The translations under genes and the position numbers were made by a program. A stretch of DNA of 64,000 bases from NCBI GenBank assembly GCA_020746875.1, contig JAGTJL010000012.1, positions 1,178,001 through 1,242,000 of the forward strand. Direction: 5' to 3'. Under the pieces are notes generated by a model, which saw only the letters and a program-made list of their open reading frames with translations, searched no databases and was not told where the DNA came from. Below, piece by piece: positions 48,023 through 59,482 of this stretch. How positions within the stretch are numbered: position 1 is the first letter of the stretch; the number at the start of each line of letters is the position of its first letter. Source of the stretch: Rhexocercosporidium sp. MPI-PUGE-AT-0058 (taxonomy: Eukaryota > Ascomycota > Leotiomycetes > Helotiales).

Positions 48023-50310
48023 GGAGACCGTGACGAGGTCTTCCGAGTCGAGGAATTCTTTCCGCTTGGGTGGGGGTCATATGGTAGGAAGGAATAGGAT
48101 AAATCCGTTTCAGTCAGTCAAAACACTCCGGGAGGAGAAATGTAGAGGGGTAACATGGTCGAGACAAGCATTACGGAAGTACGAACAGACTCCGCGAAAG
48201 CTGGATGTGCATGAAGTCCTCCCTCCCTCTTGTCTTGGCTCAGAAGAAGGGACCCGTCACAGTTGAAGCCGGAAGTGAGCGGAGAGCGGGAGAGCGGGGT
48301 GGGGTCAGATGAACAAGTACAGGACAGAACAAGGCTACATTGCGGGAGCTAAGAAAACTCAGCAGGCACGAGAGGGGGAGGCTCGAGGAGTAAGGCCGGG
48401 AGATGGGTCGAAGAGGAAGTGCTATTGGTGAGAAATTGGGGTGAGGATGTGAGGATCTGATCAGCTAGGCTCGAATGGTAGAATAGGCGTGGACCCTGAT
48501 GGAATGCTAGTAGCCCCGTTCCCCCACCTGGTGCAGAATAAAGTAGCTCCTTGAAAATCATTTCCAAGGGTCCTGGAGAGAGAAGTGGCTCTTTTGACGG
48601 ACTGCGGGCTTGGGACTTGAGAGGGGAGTGAGTTTGTTGCTGCTCTACGGAGTAGAAGCCCGGTTCACTCGGTTCACTGCGGGCCAATTATCCTCGATTA
48701 TTTGGATGAGCTGAACCATACTTTTTACTCGGCTGTGCGAATAGAATGCAAGCCAGCCTCCAAAAAAGGAGCAAAGGGCACCGAAATCGGCAGTAAAGAG
48801 TTCTCTTCCTGAAAATCACGAGTTCTGAGTGGCTATGGTCGTTGTCTTGCAAGGTACTTCGTACTTGTATCAATCATGTGCGGAAACAGAAACTTTTTTT
48901 GGCAGATACTGTACGCCGCGCCGCGCCGCGCACACATGTTGCAGCGAGCGAGCGAATGGCGTTGGATGGTGCTAGAGTTGCAACATCGGACTGCTGGTAG
49001 CACGGGAAGCTTACGATTCGCTGGAGGGGGAGGGAGAGGCAGTACCTAGAAGTATGTCAGTAGAGCTGCATGCATGCATGTACAAGTATGCATCCAGCTA
49101 CTACTTAGTGCATGGTGCGGGGTACCAAGTGACAAGCCCTGAGCAGTGGTGGCAGCCGTTTCACGTTGCACGAGGCTCTCGTGGTGAACTCACTCGCTCG
49201 TGATTGTGGCTGAGAGAGGGGTTGGAAGGACGATTGACTGATTCGCTACTTCCATCCCAGTATCACCAGTATCACCAGTATCACCGCCTCCGAACTGAAC
49301 AACATACAACAAACGCATGAGATATCCGGTGGACTTACAACCTGTCAGTCCCAAGGGTTGTTTCTGAGATCCATTCGTCGTTGGCAGAGACTTTTTTTCA
49401 TTTTCATTTTCTGTTGTTGCCACTTAGTCAGTAAGGTGGATGCGGGAAGAAAAAAGTCTGGGGTGGCGTAGAGTATGAGTACGGCTTCAACCGGCGTCCA
49501 GTGTAGTATTTTTTCCCCTTGCAGCTCTGGGCTGGCTGGCCTCCTCGGTACAGGAATGTGACGCTGTCGTCAGGGAAGGGGGAGAGAGGTATTGCATAAT
49601 TCTAGGAGTTTGAGGCGTGCTTGGTTGGGTTGGGTCATGGGAATGGGAATGGAATGTCGATACATAGGTAAGCTAGTACCGTAATTGCCAATTGCTTTTT
49701 TCTATGCTGCCCCAGCCAGGTAACAGTAAGTCGAATGTAACTAGTTAATTAGTAGTTGCATGAGTAGTACCAAGTACGATTCAGTTGCCAAACCCGGAAG
49801 AGAGCGTTCGTTCCCTTACTTGCCACGCGGACTGTGAAGCCTCGAAGTGAGAGTACGGTAGTGAAAAGTCGGTCGGTTCAAACTTCAAGCAAGGAAGGAA
49901 CGAAGGGCTGGACCACACAAAAGTGGAGGCTGCCAAGGGCGTATTCCCCTTCCCTGCCCTGCCCTGCCCTCGGTCTGCCCAAGCCAAACCCCTCCCCTGC
50001 CTCGTCAGCGGGGCTCTATCGGCGGCTTGTGCTCATTTGACAGTGTTTTTTCGCGTTTTGTGCAGGGATTAATGAATGCAGCCCGGATGCAGCTACTAAT
50101 GCATCTACTAATGCAAGCGGGGAAATACTTGGTACAGTAGTAAAGGACGGTACTTACTTATTATTCCCTGCCATGGGAGAAAAACTTAACGTGCGCAGAA
50201 GAGGAAGTGCCCATGCAGGTTTCTGGCTGGTCCAGACCAGGGAGGAAGGAATGACGAGACCGACCGACGTGAGAACTACTTATTGTTCCCCTCTTATAAT
50301 TGCTACCACT

Positions 50311-50348
50311 CTACTACTACTACTACTACAGCTACAGCTACAGCTACA
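50311..50348. repeat. CTA and CTACAG trinucleotide/hexanucleotide repeats
   Basis: Tandem CTA followed by CAGCTA units, directly visible. Confidence 0.8.
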
Positions 50349-50643
50349 GGTCCAGCCGCCACTTCTAGTAATCAATCCTCTTTACTACTGGATAAGCACA
50401 CTTCCATTAAGCATGCTTCCCACTATCATTTCTCTTATCACTTGCGCTTGACCATCCCAGGCTGGCTTCCCTCTTTCCCGCACTTAGTCTGCCTCCAAAC
50501 CCACTTGTCCTTGTATTTCACGACAGCTCCCTGTTACTTATAATCTCCTGCTTCAATTTCACCCATACCTACTTTACAAGCAGGTCATCTAACTCTCTTT
50601 CGCCCATTGCCTTCTTCGTCCCTTCCCGTTCGCCTCCCCCTCT

Positions 50644-50676
50644 CCTGCTCCTCCTCCTCCTCCTCCTCCTCCTCCT
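50644..50676. repeat. CTC trinucleotide microsatellite
   Basis: About ten CTC units in the pyrimidine-rich leader upstream of the SulP gene. Confidence 0.85.
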
Positions 50677-50726
50677 CCCCCCTCCCCTCGTCATCGCCAT
50701 TGGGGCACTCAAGTACTCTACCGACA

Positions 50727-53700
50727 ATGTCGTTACCAACGTCACAGTCGGCTTTTAGCTCTACTCGGAGGATACGGGCACCCTCGACAGGCTCACATTC
50801 AAGCCCCAGACTGATTCCTGGCTCGTCTGGGACCTCGGGAGATGGAGCTTCAGACTTGAACTATGGTTCTCTCCGCGGTCGGCCAGATACACAAGCTTCG
50901 CAGGTCTCTGCACTCAATGCTGCCACAGCTTCCGGACATCGAGAACCAACAAGGTCCTCTGTACATCTCTCCTACCGAGGCGTACCTCCAAGTACAGGTA
51001 ATGTCTTCAATATACAAGCTCCATCTTTCCCCAATGACTGACTTGTGCTCTAGTACATATCGACAATACGTTCACGGCGCGAAGCGTTCGAGAAGATACC
51101 GCAGAGTTGGCGTCGTATGCCCTCTCAGATAGAGCATCAGGAAGGAGCGTCTCCCCTCCCCGCCAGCGTCCGGTGCAGACATCCCTCGAATCATACTTCA
51201 ATTTGGGTGCGGACGAGGAAAGGTCTCCCGCGAGAAATGCTGAGGGGTTACATCACCACATCATTGAGGAGGTTTCAGAACCAGTATCCCCAGAAAGCAG
51301 CCCGTCCTCAGTCAACGCTCCGGGTGCCTCTGCCCTTACAGACATGTTAAAACGATCACCTCCAAACACACCACCGAAGAGCAGCGAGGACGATGGGGAT
51401 GCAGCAGAAGAACTGGATGGGAATTTGGACGAGGAGAGCCCCCAGCAGCGTCGTCCGGTTCTCACCACCTCAAATGGCGTGGGGGAATACCCGACAGAAA
51501 GAACGTCATTGCTTGGGAAAGATAGAAGATTCGAGACTCATCATCCCGATTGGATACGTGGAGAGCAGGATATCGAGAGACAGGAAGTGAAGCGAGGACC
51601 AGCATGGCCAAAGCTGCGGAACGTCGTAATGTGGCCACGAGAGAAGGGGCTCCAGGTCGCCCGAACGGTTGTCGATCCAAGACAGTGGGATAGGAAAGCT
51701 ATATGGCAACAGGCTGTGAAGGAACCTGTGGGAGCTTTCCCGGCTGCGGTCCTTGGCGCTTTACTTAATATCTTGGATGCTTTATCATATGGTATGTTCG
51801 AATGTGACTATGGGGATATCTCCTTCAGCCCCATACATTTTGACTGAATTGCTTCGATGACTGACTATGGCCATGCAGGGATGATTTTGTTTCCCCTTGG
51901 GCAACCGATATTCGAGAAACTAGGCGCTGCTGGAATCTCTATGTTCTACGTAAGCTGTATAGTGTCCCAGATGGTATACTCGTGTGGCGGTAGCAAATTC
52001 AAAGGTGGAGTTGGATCTGAAATGGTATATTAAACTGCTCTTCCCAGGTCCATGCATGCTAACCTTAACGCCAGATCGAAGTTGTCCCATTCTTTCACAA
52101 GATGGCTTTTACCATTTTGGCGACTGTTGGAGAAGAGAATCCGGACTCTGTCATCGCCACAACAATCGTATCCTATGCACTTAGCAGTGTCCTTACTGGA
52201 GTAATATTCTTCCTTATGGGCTCCTGCGGCTTTGGATACATTGTTGGCTTCATCCCAAGACATATCCTCATCGGGTGTATTGGAGGTGTTGGGGTCTTCT
52301 TACTAATGACGGGTCTTGAGGTGTGCGCTGGCCTTTCCGGCAACCTCAATTTTGATCTTGCAACACTTCAAAAGCTGTTTGAACTTAACACTTTCGTACT
52401 GTGGATAATTCCGCTTACTCTGGCAGTCATACTTTTCACGGTACAGCACAGGGTCACCTCCAAGTATTTGCTTCCGATATATATCCTATGTATTCCAGCT
52501 GTTTTCTACTTCTTCGTCTTCTCTACCGATCGGCTGGAACCAGAAAGCCTACGACAGAACGGGTGGATTTTTGAGGGTCCGGCAGCCGGAGAGCCTTGGT
52601 GGTATTTCTATACTCTATATAGTAGGTGATCTGAATCCCGGGCTTTACATTGAGCTGACTAAGATAGACTTCAAACTTGTACACTGGGGTGCTGTGGCCG
52701 AGACTATCCCATCCATGTTGGCCCTGACCTTCTTTGGGGTGCTGCATGTACCGATCAATGTACCATCTCTCGGCTTTAAGCTCGGTATAGATGATATCGA
52801 TCTTGACCGAGAATTGATGGCTCATGGCGTATCGAACGCCTTGTCTGGCTTCGCAGGCAGCATCCAGAATTATCTCGTCTACAGCAACAGCATACTCTTC
52901 ATCAACTCTGGTGGAGATAGTCGCCTGGCGGGTATCATGCTTGCCGCCTTGACTGCTGTAGTCATGGTAATTGGGCCCGTCATTATTGGATACATTCCAA
53001 CTATGATGGTGGGTACACTCATCTTTGTGCTTGGTCTTGATCTTACTACAGAGGCCCTCTGGCTGCCTAGAAAGAAGCTCAAGACTCTCGAGTACTTCAC
53101 AGTAAGTGCCATTTCATCGCCTCTTATGATTCCGGTATTCAATTGGCTGACAATCCTTAGGTTGTGATGATCGTTCTTGTAATGGGTACATATGACTTCG
53201 TTGTTGGTATTGCTGTCGGAGTTGGACTTGCTTTCATCTCCTTGATTTTCCAGACATCTACCGTCCCAGCTGTCAGAGCCTCTTACTCAGGAGAAGTTGC
53301 GGGTTCTACAGTTCGTAGGAATCCAACTCAGTATCGCTATCTACGTGACGTTGGATCACAGATTCATGTTACGAAACTGGCTGGTTATCTGTTCTTCGGT
53401 ACCATTGTCAGTGTAGAGGACAGAATCAAGGGGTTGATTGAGGACGAGGCATTCCATCAAAGGCCAATTCGATTCCTGATATTCGACCTTGCCCATGTTA
53501 CCGGAATCGACTACTCGGCCGCTGAGGCTTTCAACAGGCTTAGTCGAATCTTGGGTCTCAAAGGCGTCACATTACTCATGAGTGGTGTGCGTGATGAGGG
53601 TGCAATTGGGCAAGGCCTCAGAGCTACAGGCGTCGGGGACGGAGCGAATGAAGTCAAGATGTTCGAAGATCTCAACTCAGCACTCGAGAGCTGCGAGAAT

Positions 53701-54351
53701 GAACTTCTGAAGACATTGTATGCCAGCAGGGATGCACGTGCAATTCGCAATACCACGACCCCATATCTCGATGCTCCTGTTCGACCACGCAGCGGGTCGC
53801 ACACCTTTGACACGCAGTTCAGCTCACCAAGACGGAACCAGCTTCATCGTGCTGCCACTACCACCCTGGATGACACACCAGGAGAATCGAGATATTTGAA
53901 CTTCAAGGAGCCACTGCGTTTGATCTTGCAGACATTCCAAGGACTGACCGACAAGAACGAAGATTTCTGGTTTCAAAGTCTCCCCTTCTTTGTCAAGAAG
54001 GAGTACGCGGCTGGCACAACCCTCTATAAGCGTGGCGAGCAAGCAAAGGGCTTTTACCTTCTCGAAGATGGTATTCTTAGGGCTGATTACGAATTGCCTC
54101 AAGGTCGCTATTTCGAGAGTATCGTCGCGGGCACTACATGTGGCGAGCTACCATTCTTTTCAGAAACCGATAGAACAGCGACAGTTCAGGCCGAACGCGA
54201 TTGCGTCACCTGGCTCATGGACAGAGATAACTGGGAGAAGTTGCAAAAGACGGAACCTGCAGTTGCACAAGAGATGCTACGCATTTCACTCAAGCTCACA
54301 AGTGAGAGGATGAGCGCTATCACTTCTTACGTCTTGACAACTGCTGGCTGA
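50727..54351 (+). CDS. SulP-STAS transporter with C-terminal cyclic-nucleotide-binding domain (Vsb1/YGR125W type)
   Basis: Exons: 50727-50997, 51054-51791, 51879-52024, 52075-52621, 52668-53101, 53161-54351; 3,327 nt, 1,108 aa. A disordered N-terminus of about 320 residues precedes the SLC26/SulP membrane domain (about 330-750; GAFPAAVLGALLNILDALSY, VYSCGGSKFKGGVGSEM, GCIGGVGVFLLMTGLEVC, NYLVYSNSILFINSGG). A STAS domain follows (about 780-860; LIFDLAHVTGIDYSAAEAF), then a cNMP-binding fold (about 985-1090; YAAGTTLYKRGEQAKGFYLL, CGELPFFSETDRTATV). The same three-part layout occurs in yeast YGR125W, implicated in vacuolar basic amino acid storage, so a vacuolar role is more likely than plasma-membrane sulfate uptake (inference). 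The ATG at 50727 is the first in the open frame. Confidence 0.93.
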
Positions 54352-56199
54352 TTTGGATGGGGACAAATGTACATATTGTGTGTTTATATATGTGTGTGGG
54401 TGGTACGGAAAAGCATGAGGACAGATAGGGGTTTCTGTCCTCCGGATGGGCTGGTAGTGAGGTCAATTTGCTACTTTTGCATAGCATAGCATTGCGAGGA
54501 GTTGTGGATATTGGATTGGAAAAAGCGTCCCTTTGTGTAATCGTTATTTGCATACCATAGCGGAGCGGGGAATTCACAGATGAGTTGAAGTTGTGCATTC
54601 GATTCGATTCGAATATTGCAAGTGTTCTACAAGATTGAGAGTGACAAGAGGTAAGGAAATGTGAGTTGTAGCTTCAGACTGACAGTAAACTAGACCGGAG
54701 AGACAGCATCAAGACATGGTCCCCCATCCCATCAACTCAATACAGCACTCAACTCTGTAATCGTTACGAAAAATTGCTTCTCGCAACCGACCTTCTTCAA
54801 CTCTTCTGCATCCTAACTCGATCCGCCTAGATCAACCGACTTCCCCTTCAACAACTCCGTATAAATACGTTAAATCTGATGACTACCCCCCCTTCTCTTC
54901 CCTATAACTGACCAACTATTCCTTAACTCCAAACTACCAAATCACAAATCACAAAGCACTTCCACCTCCATCTCAACCCCGACTTATCAAATTATCAACT
55001 TGGCAGTAGATAAATACCTCTATGCTAATAATGTCTTCCTTCATACCATTATAATTAGATGATCCAAAGACAGTCAGTAGTTCCCTCCTCCTCCTCCTCC
55101 TCCTCCTCCTTCTTCTCCTTCAAGTAAACCAACACCCCGAAACCAGATAAACAAAGCAAGCGAGAAACTTGGATGGTATCTTATATCAGTAGCGATCGGG
55201 TTCTGAAACTCTCCTGAAGTACCAGTTTTTGGAATAAACGAAAGAAAGGATCGTGGTTTTAGTCGGACGGCGGGTGGGGTTGGTGTACGTATGGCCAGGC
55301 GGTGGAGATTGAGATTTTCTTCTTCTTTTCTTTTCTTTTCTTTCTTCTTTTCCGTTTCTTTTCCCTTTTCTTTTCTTATTCTGGTGATTGATGGTAGAGA
55401 CAGAGACCGCTGAGGAATGGTGCTTGTGAATCAATGGGTGAGTGGTGTGTGACAGACGGAGGGAGGTGTTTGGGGGTACGGAATCTCGAGGAAGTGGATG
55501 TATCGGGACGGGAGAGGAGAGGAGAGTTGTAGGGACGGGGAGATGGTGGAAGGGGGTAGAGAATAGTGTGGATGGCGGGGGGAGGGTCTGAGACATATAA
55601 GCTAGGGGAGGATTTGGATGATTTTCGTTCGAGAGGTAGATAGATATCACGGTAATAGAATCTACAGCACTGAGTCCTAGGATTAGATTACTCTTCCTTG
55701 TGTGAGCAAGTCAGAGTGAGGAAGAGGTTTATGATGGCAGCTTAAATGAAGTAGTATAGAGTGGAGAAAGATATTTCTTGTCTGAATGTTGGAATAGGTC
55801 TTTGACTTTGGCAGTGTTGTATATAATCTGACAGTCTGACTTCAGTTATTCCTTAATTGGGTGTAAGAACGTGTTTTAAGATGTGTGAGTGAGTGTCAAA
55901 GGAATACATGACCGATAATCGTATGCTCGATTGAGAATTCAAGCGTTCTTGTAACATTAATCCTTCATCACTCGATAGAAAGCAATACTAATCTAGCTTT
56001 GTTTCCCCCGCTCGCTGAAATAAACAGTAGATCAATTTATTGGATGGGAACGCTTCACTAGAATTTGTTCCAAGGGTCTTCAAGGTGTCACTTATTTCCT
56101 GATGCAACGACCGTAAGGATATAGGTCATAAGATGAAGTTTGTAACCCGCACAAGCTTTTGTGTACATTAAAACGCCCAAAGAGCTCCTCCCAATCCCT
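54352..56199. other. Intergenic between converging genes, about 1.85 kb
   Basis: No gene supported. Contains a TCC repeat at 55083-55111 and a TTTTC-rich tract at 55317-55380. A minus-strand frame at 55186-55650 is a low-complexity Lys/Pro product of that tract. Confidence 0.55.
55083..55111. repeat. TCC trinucleotide microsatellite
   Basis: About nine tandem TCC units, directly visible. Confidence 0.85.
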
Positions 56200-57612
56200 C
56201 TACGACGGCGCAGCACCCTTCCAATACTTACTCGGCACGAACGGCATCTTCGTAACCTTCGCCTTGCGCTTCTTTCCTCTAACCACAACCTCAACATCCG
56301 TACCCGACTTGTGAAAGCCATCCTTGATATACGCCATCGCGACATTCTTCCCCAGCGTCGGACTAGGACACCCGCTCGTGATATTCCCAATCTTCTCTCC
56401 CTTGTCATTCACGATCTCAGCACCTTCTCTAGCTGGCGCACCCTCGACAATCAAGCCGATTCTCCTCCTTTCAACGCCAGCTCCTCCTTTACTCTTAGGC
56501 GTTAACTGAGCGAGAATAACTTCCGCGCCGTGAAAACCTCCGTTCTGTCGTCTGTCTTTTCCAATCACCCAGCTAAGTGCCGCTTCAACGGGTGTAGTAG
56601 AGTCATCCAAGTCATGACCATACAAACACATACCCGCCTCCAATCTCAAACTATCTCTCGCTCCCAAGCCAGCAAGCTGAAGTCGTTCCGGCCCAGCACT
56701 CTGCAACAGCGTCTCCGTAACAGCCACCGTCTCCGCCTCGGGGATAGAGATCTCGAAGCCATCCTCGCCCGTATATCCACCCCTACTAACCAACAACGGA
56801 CTCGACACCTCCCCATTCAATAGCTTGATCTTGATGAACTTGCTCGACCCAAAATACATCGCTTTCAATTCACTCTCCTCCGGCTCAACCATAACTCTGC
56901 CGAGGATATCAGCGCTCAGCGGTCCCTGCAGCGCAATCAACCCCCACCCCTCCAGCACCTCCCACTCAACCTTCGGCCCGCCCTCCTTCTGAAAAGCCTC
57001 CAACTCCTCCTTGAAATACGGCAGGTCCTTCTCCCTACACCCCGCATTCGTAACCACGTAGAACAACTCCGGACCGAGTCTAGTCAAGATCGTATCATCT
57101 ACAATCCCACCCGTAACAGGCCACAGCAATGTGCTCAAGGTACTCTTATGTGTTTCCAGCCCCGCGATCCCCGCAGGCGTGATGCGTTCGAGGAAGGCAT
57201 TCACGCCTGGGCCGGAGAAGCGGTGTTGCACCATGTGGCTTACGTCGAAGAGGGAGGCGTGTGAGCGGGTGAAGTGGTGAGAGGCGCTGACGCTGAGGGA
57301 GGTGTATTGAACGGGCATGTGGAAGCCGCCGAAGGGGACCATCTTGCCGCCATGTGCGAGGTGGAGGTTGTAGAGGGGGGTCTTCTGGAGGACTTCATTG
57401 CTGGAGGGGGCTGAGGAGGAGTGGCGTGTTGTTTGGGTGAGAGGGGCGGGCGCGAATGCTCGTGGGTTTGGAGTGAGGGAGTGAGGTTTGGATGGGTTTG
57501 GAGGAGGGGTTCTGCGGTGTAGAGCTGTTGAAAGGGGACGCGAGCTTCGAGATGTTGTGCGTTGAAGTAGAATCGCGTCAGCGACGCTTGATACAGCTCG
57601 GAGACGCTTCAT
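56200..57612 (-). CDS. GCV1: Glycine cleavage system T-protein (aminomethyltransferase), mitochondrial
   Basis: Transfers the methylene group from the lipoyl-bound aminomethyl intermediate to tetrahydrofolate, releasing ammonia (EC 2.1.2.10). Intronless, 470 aa. The first 70 residues (MKRLRAVSSVADAILLQRTT, SSRPLSTALHRR) are Arg/Ser-rich and acid-poor, a mitochondrial presequence. The GcvT domain starts at LYNLHLAHGGKMVPFGGF, then DVSHMVQHRFSGPGVNAFLE, GGIVDDTILTRLG with the conserved Asp pair, GYTGEDGFEISIPE, LEAGMCLYGHDLDD and TPVEAALSWVIGK. The C-terminal barrel contains GNITSGCPSPTLGKNVAMAY. It is convergent with the SulP gene and in tandem with the V-ATPase gene. Confidence 0.97.
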   Translation of the reverse strand: MKRLRAVSSVADAILLQRTTSRSSRPLSTALHRRTPPPNPSKPHSLTPNPRAFAPAPLTQTTRHSSSAPSSNEVLQKTPLYNLHLAHGGKMVPFGGFHMPVQYTSLSVSASHHFTRSHASLFDVSHMVQHRFSGPGVNAFLERITPAGIAGLETHKSTLSTLLWPVTGGIVDDTILTRLGPELFYVVTNAGCREKDLPYFKEELEAFQKEGGPKVEWEVLEGWGLIALQGPLSADILGRVMVEPEESELKAMYFGSSKFIKIKLLNGEVSSPLLVSRGGYTGEDGFEISIPEAETVAVTETLLQSAGPERLQLAGLGARDSLRLEAGMCLYGHDLDDSTTPVEAALSWVIGKDRRQNGGFHGAEVILAQLTPKSKGGAGVERRRIGLIVEGAPAREGAEIVNDKGEKIGNITSGCPSPTLGKNVAMAYIKDGFHKSGTDVEVVVRGKKRKAKVTKMPFVPSKYWKGAAPS

Positions 57613-57949
57613 CTTGAGTCAATTGATTGTTGTGTTGTGGAGGTTGTAGTTTGCCTTTTTTAAACATGTTGGTCGGGAGGTTCTGTTGACATGCGCCCTC
57701 TCGGCTACGATCGGAAGTGGGGTGCTGTTATCTGATCTCCATCACGCAGTGGATTAGTACTGGTCAAGACAACATGGGAAAGCATTTGGTTTCAAGGAAT
57801 TTTAGGGATTTTGGTCTTTTCTACTCTAACATCAAGCCGCCGAATAGAGATGCTAATGAGAAACTATATAGCGAGAAAAGCGTCCGGCAATCCATAACCA
57901 TCGGCCGATGAATGGTAATACAGCAAATCCCCTCCTGACATTCACTTCA
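57613..57949. promoter_or_regulatory. GCV1 promoter region
   Basis: 337 bp between the VMA13 stop and the GCV1 start, both genes on the minus strand. No further feature seen. Confidence 0.5.
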
Positions 57950-59482
57950 CTACTTAGTCTCGAAGCTGTAGCGAAGCCATCCTGATAATGCATTCAAGCT
58001 CTCCCACCGAACCGACTCGTCCTTTTCCTGCATTAATTCCATAACCCTCGTCTTCAGACCTAGCTTCTCTAATTGAGATCTCTTCTCAGGCACCTCCTTG
58101 ACCAAACATCCCACGTCGTTGCATGCAATAGCAAGAACCTGCTTATCAGTCTCCCAGGGTTTGTCCATAATCTCGGCAAGCTTCTTGGGAAGTGCTCCCT
58201 TCTCGTGATCGAGAATTCTGCGAGCATTCTCGGCCCAGAATGTTGGGCTTCTGTGAGGTGGTGACCAACGAAGATGACCTGAGTTGACTTCTGCAGCGTA
58301 TTCGTCGAAAGTCGTCTGAGTCTTCGTATACTCGTCGACCATCTCGCTGAGGTTCTGCAAATCCTCTAGGAGGTCTGGATCTGAAAGGTGGCGACCGTTG
58401 ATGTTTTGCAAAAGTGTAGGAAGTTTAGCAAGAACCGCGGCAGGAAGTAATGTTGATCTGTTGGTCGAGAGAAGGTTGTATAGAGACGAAATGAGAAGTC
58501 GGGTGGTCTTCTCCTTCGGAGAGAGTCTCAGGAGCTGGGTATATAGCGGAATAATGTCGTATTCCCTGCTTGTTCTTAGCTTCGTAGCTGGGTGAAGGAT
58601 GATTGAACTTACTCGTCAAGACCTTCTCCAATATCGGCACCCTCAAAGCTCAATTGCCAGTGTACCAAGAGCACATGGTAGAGCAACTGCAAACCGACTC
58701 CACCTCCAATATTGCCCTCAATTCCACTTCGCATGCTAGCACCACTACTCCACAAGGTTGAGGCTGAATCACCATTGGAAACACCAGCTGCAGCCTTCAG
58801 GATATTTACCAGAGGCCCAACCGTCTCCCGTCTTTGCTCCCAGAATAACTGCCTCGACTTCTTGCTTCGCAGTAAAGCAGAGTATTCCAACACCGCAATG
58901 TCTTGCAGGCCTCCGTCAGTCACCAATGTCAACGTCGACAAGTATTTGAATAATTGAGGGATTGCAGATGCTTCCTTTTTCGAGAATGCCGGGACGCTGG
59001 CTATCATGCTCGTGAGGACAGTCGATGTGAGCAATGGTATTGGGCTTTCGGGATCGTTGGACTGGGTCAGGAGGGGTACCAAGGAGCCGTACGGATCTGG
59101 GTGCTCAGAGAGCGCTTTCGCAAGAGCAGGAATACCTGTAGTTTCTGCATCAGTCCATTTCTTTCCATCGGAGAGATTAGATGTTACCATCCAGCAAGTC
59201 GCCCAACAGAACCAAGATGTACTGCACAACATCTCCACGCTTCGCAGCAGACTCTAAGACGCTGGGCTTCCCACCACCACCCACGAACAGCGTACGATAA
59301 CCATCGAGGTCACCTTCCACTACCTCCTTTCGCTGCTCTTTCCTGACCTTATCCACGGCTCTGATCTTGCTCAATTGGTCGTCGCTGATTGTCTTCGCGC
59401 GGACGGCTCCATCCCAGGGAATCGGCCGGCTGCGAATGTTGTTCTGGAGCGAGGCGAGGTAAGGAGGGGGATCCAAAGACAT
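57950..59482 (-). CDS. VMA13: V-type ATPase subunit H
   Basis: Regulatory subunit of the V1 sector that joins V1 to V0 and controls ATP hydrolysis at the vacuolar membrane. Exons on the minus strand: 59482-59188, 59135-58613, 58565-57950; 1,434 nt, 477 aa, matching the usual length of about 450-480. It begins MSLDPPPYLASLQNNIRSRP and shows LVLLGDLLDG, IPALAKALSEHPDPYGSLVP and TSTVLTSMIA. After the second intron come EYDIIPLYTQLLRLSPKEK and TTRLLISSLYNLL. The C-terminal LGLKTRVMELMQEKDESVRW belongs to the helical-repeat C domain. The protein is built of HEAT/armadillo-like helices. Confidence 0.95.

Larger units (their letters stand above)
48023..50726. other. Intergenic, about 2.7 kb
   Basis: No gene supported. 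Contains short tandem repeats (three TATCACCAG units near 49259-49285, CTA/CAGCTA repeats at 50312-50348, CTC repeats at 50644-50676) and TACTGTAC / GTACAGTA motifs at 48907 and 50132. The last 150 bp are a pyrimidine-rich leader of the next gene. Confidence 0.55.

Noticed and set aside
49259..49285. Three TATCACCAG units as a CRISPR-like or minisatellite array
   Set aside because: Three adjacent nonamers without spacers in a eukaryotic genome; a plain short tandem repeat.
55186..55650. 154-codon frame on the minus strand
   Set aside because: Its Lys/Arg/Glu run comes from a TTTTC/TTCTT tract; low complexity.
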